DNA from: Yoonia sp.
Lineage (GTDB): Bacteria > Pseudomonadota > Alphaproteobacteria > Rhodobacterales > Rhodobacteraceae
Direction: 5' to 3'
Length of the DNA stretch: 14,628 nt
Assembly: GCA_020627605.1 (NCBI GenBank)
Contig: JAHDGO010000025.1
Span: 1-14,628, forward strand
Positions 13,831-14,628 of this stretch are shown piece by piece. Both the position numbers and the translations under genes were made by a program. The notes beneath the pieces were generated by a model. That model was not told where the DNA came from and did no database searches. It was given only the letters and a program-made list of their open reading frames with translations. How positions within the stretch are numbered: position 1 is the first letter of the stretch; the number at the start of each line of letters is the position of its first letter.

Positions 13831-14628
13831 CTACCTGGCGCCAAAAACCTCTTCTACAAATCCCGCCAGATCGTCTGCATGACGCAGACCCAGACCTGAC
13901 ACACCGGGCTGTTTCGCCTGATGCGGGATGATCGCACTGGTAAAACCAAGTTTCTGGGCTTCTTTCAATCTATTTTCCGTCTGAACCACAGGACGGAGCG
14001 CGCCAGACAGGCTGATTTCTCCGAAAACGACAGCCTCGGCAGGCAATGCGGCGTCTTCCCGCGCAGAGACGAGGGCCGCAGCCACCGCAAGGTCCGCACC
14101 CGGTTCAGAGATGCGCAAACCCCCTGCTACGTTGAGGTAAACGTCCAAACCGGTGAAGGCCACACCGCAACGGGATTCGAGGACAGCAAGGATCATGGCG
14201 AGCCTGCCGCCGTCCCATCCGACCACGGATCGGCGTGGTTGGCTGTGTGGCGAAGGTGCCACAAGTGCCTGTATCTCACACAGCATGGGGCGGGACCCTT
14301 CGATGCCTGCAAAGACAACCGATCCGGGGGCAGGGGTGCCGCGTTCGGACAGGAACAGGGCAGAGGGATTCTTGACCTCGGCCAGTCCTTTGCCGGTCAT
14401 TTCAAAGACGCCGATTTCATCTGCAGGGCCGAACCGGTTCTTGACAGAGCGCAGAATGCGGAACTGATGCCCGCGCTCTCCTTCGAAATAAAGCACCGTA
14501 TCGACCATGTGTTCGAGCACCCGTGGACCGGCCAGCTGGCCCTCCTTGGTAACGTGGCCGACGAGGAAAATAGTCACATTCGACTGCTTGGCGAACTTCA
14601 CCAGCATCGCCGTGCTTTCACGGATCTG
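13831..14628 (-). CDS. radA: DNA repair protein RadA, C-terminal part (5' end beyond window)
   Basis: RadA (Sms) is a RecA-like ATPase that promotes branch migration and processing of recombination intermediates. The visible 265 residues run into the right edge with no start codon; the full protein is about 450-460 residues. The visible part starts in the RecA core (QIRESTAMLVKFAK, GHVTKEG) and contains the RadA signature KNRFG (63-67 of the visible part). The C-terminal half (about 115-265) is the Lon-protease-like domain, with GLDVYLNVAGGLRI, EPGADLAVAAALVSA and VVFGEISLSGALRPV. The N-terminal zinc finger and Walker A lie outside the window. An internal ATG at 14607 is not the true start. 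Confidence 0.96.
   Translation of the reverse strand, partial: QIRESTAMLVKFAKQSNVTIFLVGHVTKEGQLAGPRVLEHMVDTVLYFEGERGHQFRILRSVKNRFGPADEIGVFEMTGKGLAEVKNPSALFLSERGTPAPGSVVFAGIEGSRPMLCEIQALVAPSPHSQPRRSVVGWDGGRLAMILAVLESRCGVAFTGLDVYLNVAGGLRISEPGADLAVAAALVSAREDAALPAEAVVFGEISLSGALRPVVQTENRLKEAQKLGFTSAIIPHQAKQPGVSGLGLRHADDLAGFVEEVFGAR

Noticed and set aside
1..14628. Mobile elements, CRISPR arrays, tRNA or rRNA genes, defence islands
   Set aside because: No transposase, integrase, regularly spaced repeats, tRNA-like sequence or terminal repeats were seen; codon and base composition appear uniform by eye.

Overview
The window is a gene-dense chromosomal segment (about 60% G+C by eye) from an alphaproteobacterium, most likely a Rhodobacteraceae/roseobacter-type marine bacterium. 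The evidence is the gene set (tatABC with an elongated TatC, DUF815 ATPase, surE-pcm-nlpD, radA-cvpA-purF), compact operons with ATGA/GTGA overlaps, and the codon use. I see no mobile element, tRNA, rRNA or CRISPR array. Most of it is housekeeping sequence.

Left part, + strand (1-3977): the 3' end of an NTF2/SnoaL-like protein overlaps a COG3618-type amidohydrolase, probably the tail of a catabolic operon. Then come a DusA-type tRNA-dihydrouridine synthase, a TSUP (TauE/SafE) membrane transporter, and a PhyH-like Fe(II)/2-oxoglutarate oxygenase whose GTG start lies inside the end of the transporter gene. A WYL-domain (YafY-type) regulator on the - strand meets the oxygenase tail to tail.

Middle (4637-7314): a 204-bp divergent region holds two dyads built from one half-site type and a good sigma-70-like promoter. 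It separates the regulator from tatA-tatB-tatC and a DUF815 AAA+ ATPase. The Tat genes build the twin-arginine translocase; the ATPase is coupled to tatC by a GTGA overlap.

Centre-right, - strand (7348-11061): a small PilP/GspC-like protein, an atypical short-chain dehydrogenase, surE, pcm (GTGA overlap with surE) and an NlpD-like lipoprotein with two LysM domains and a degenerate LytM domain. This run converges on the tat operon.

Right end, - strand (11192-14628): radA (5' end beyond the window) and cvpA end at a strong intrinsic terminator. Then purF ([4Fe-4S]-type glutamine amidotransferase) is followed 3 nt later by a complete glutaredoxin-type arsC.

No clearly new multi-gene system is evident. 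The best leads are the transporter-oxygenase pair beside a WYL regulator, the operator-like dyads between that regulator and tatA, the tat/nlpD arrangement, the SDR lacking its usual Ser, and the free-standing PilP-like domain.
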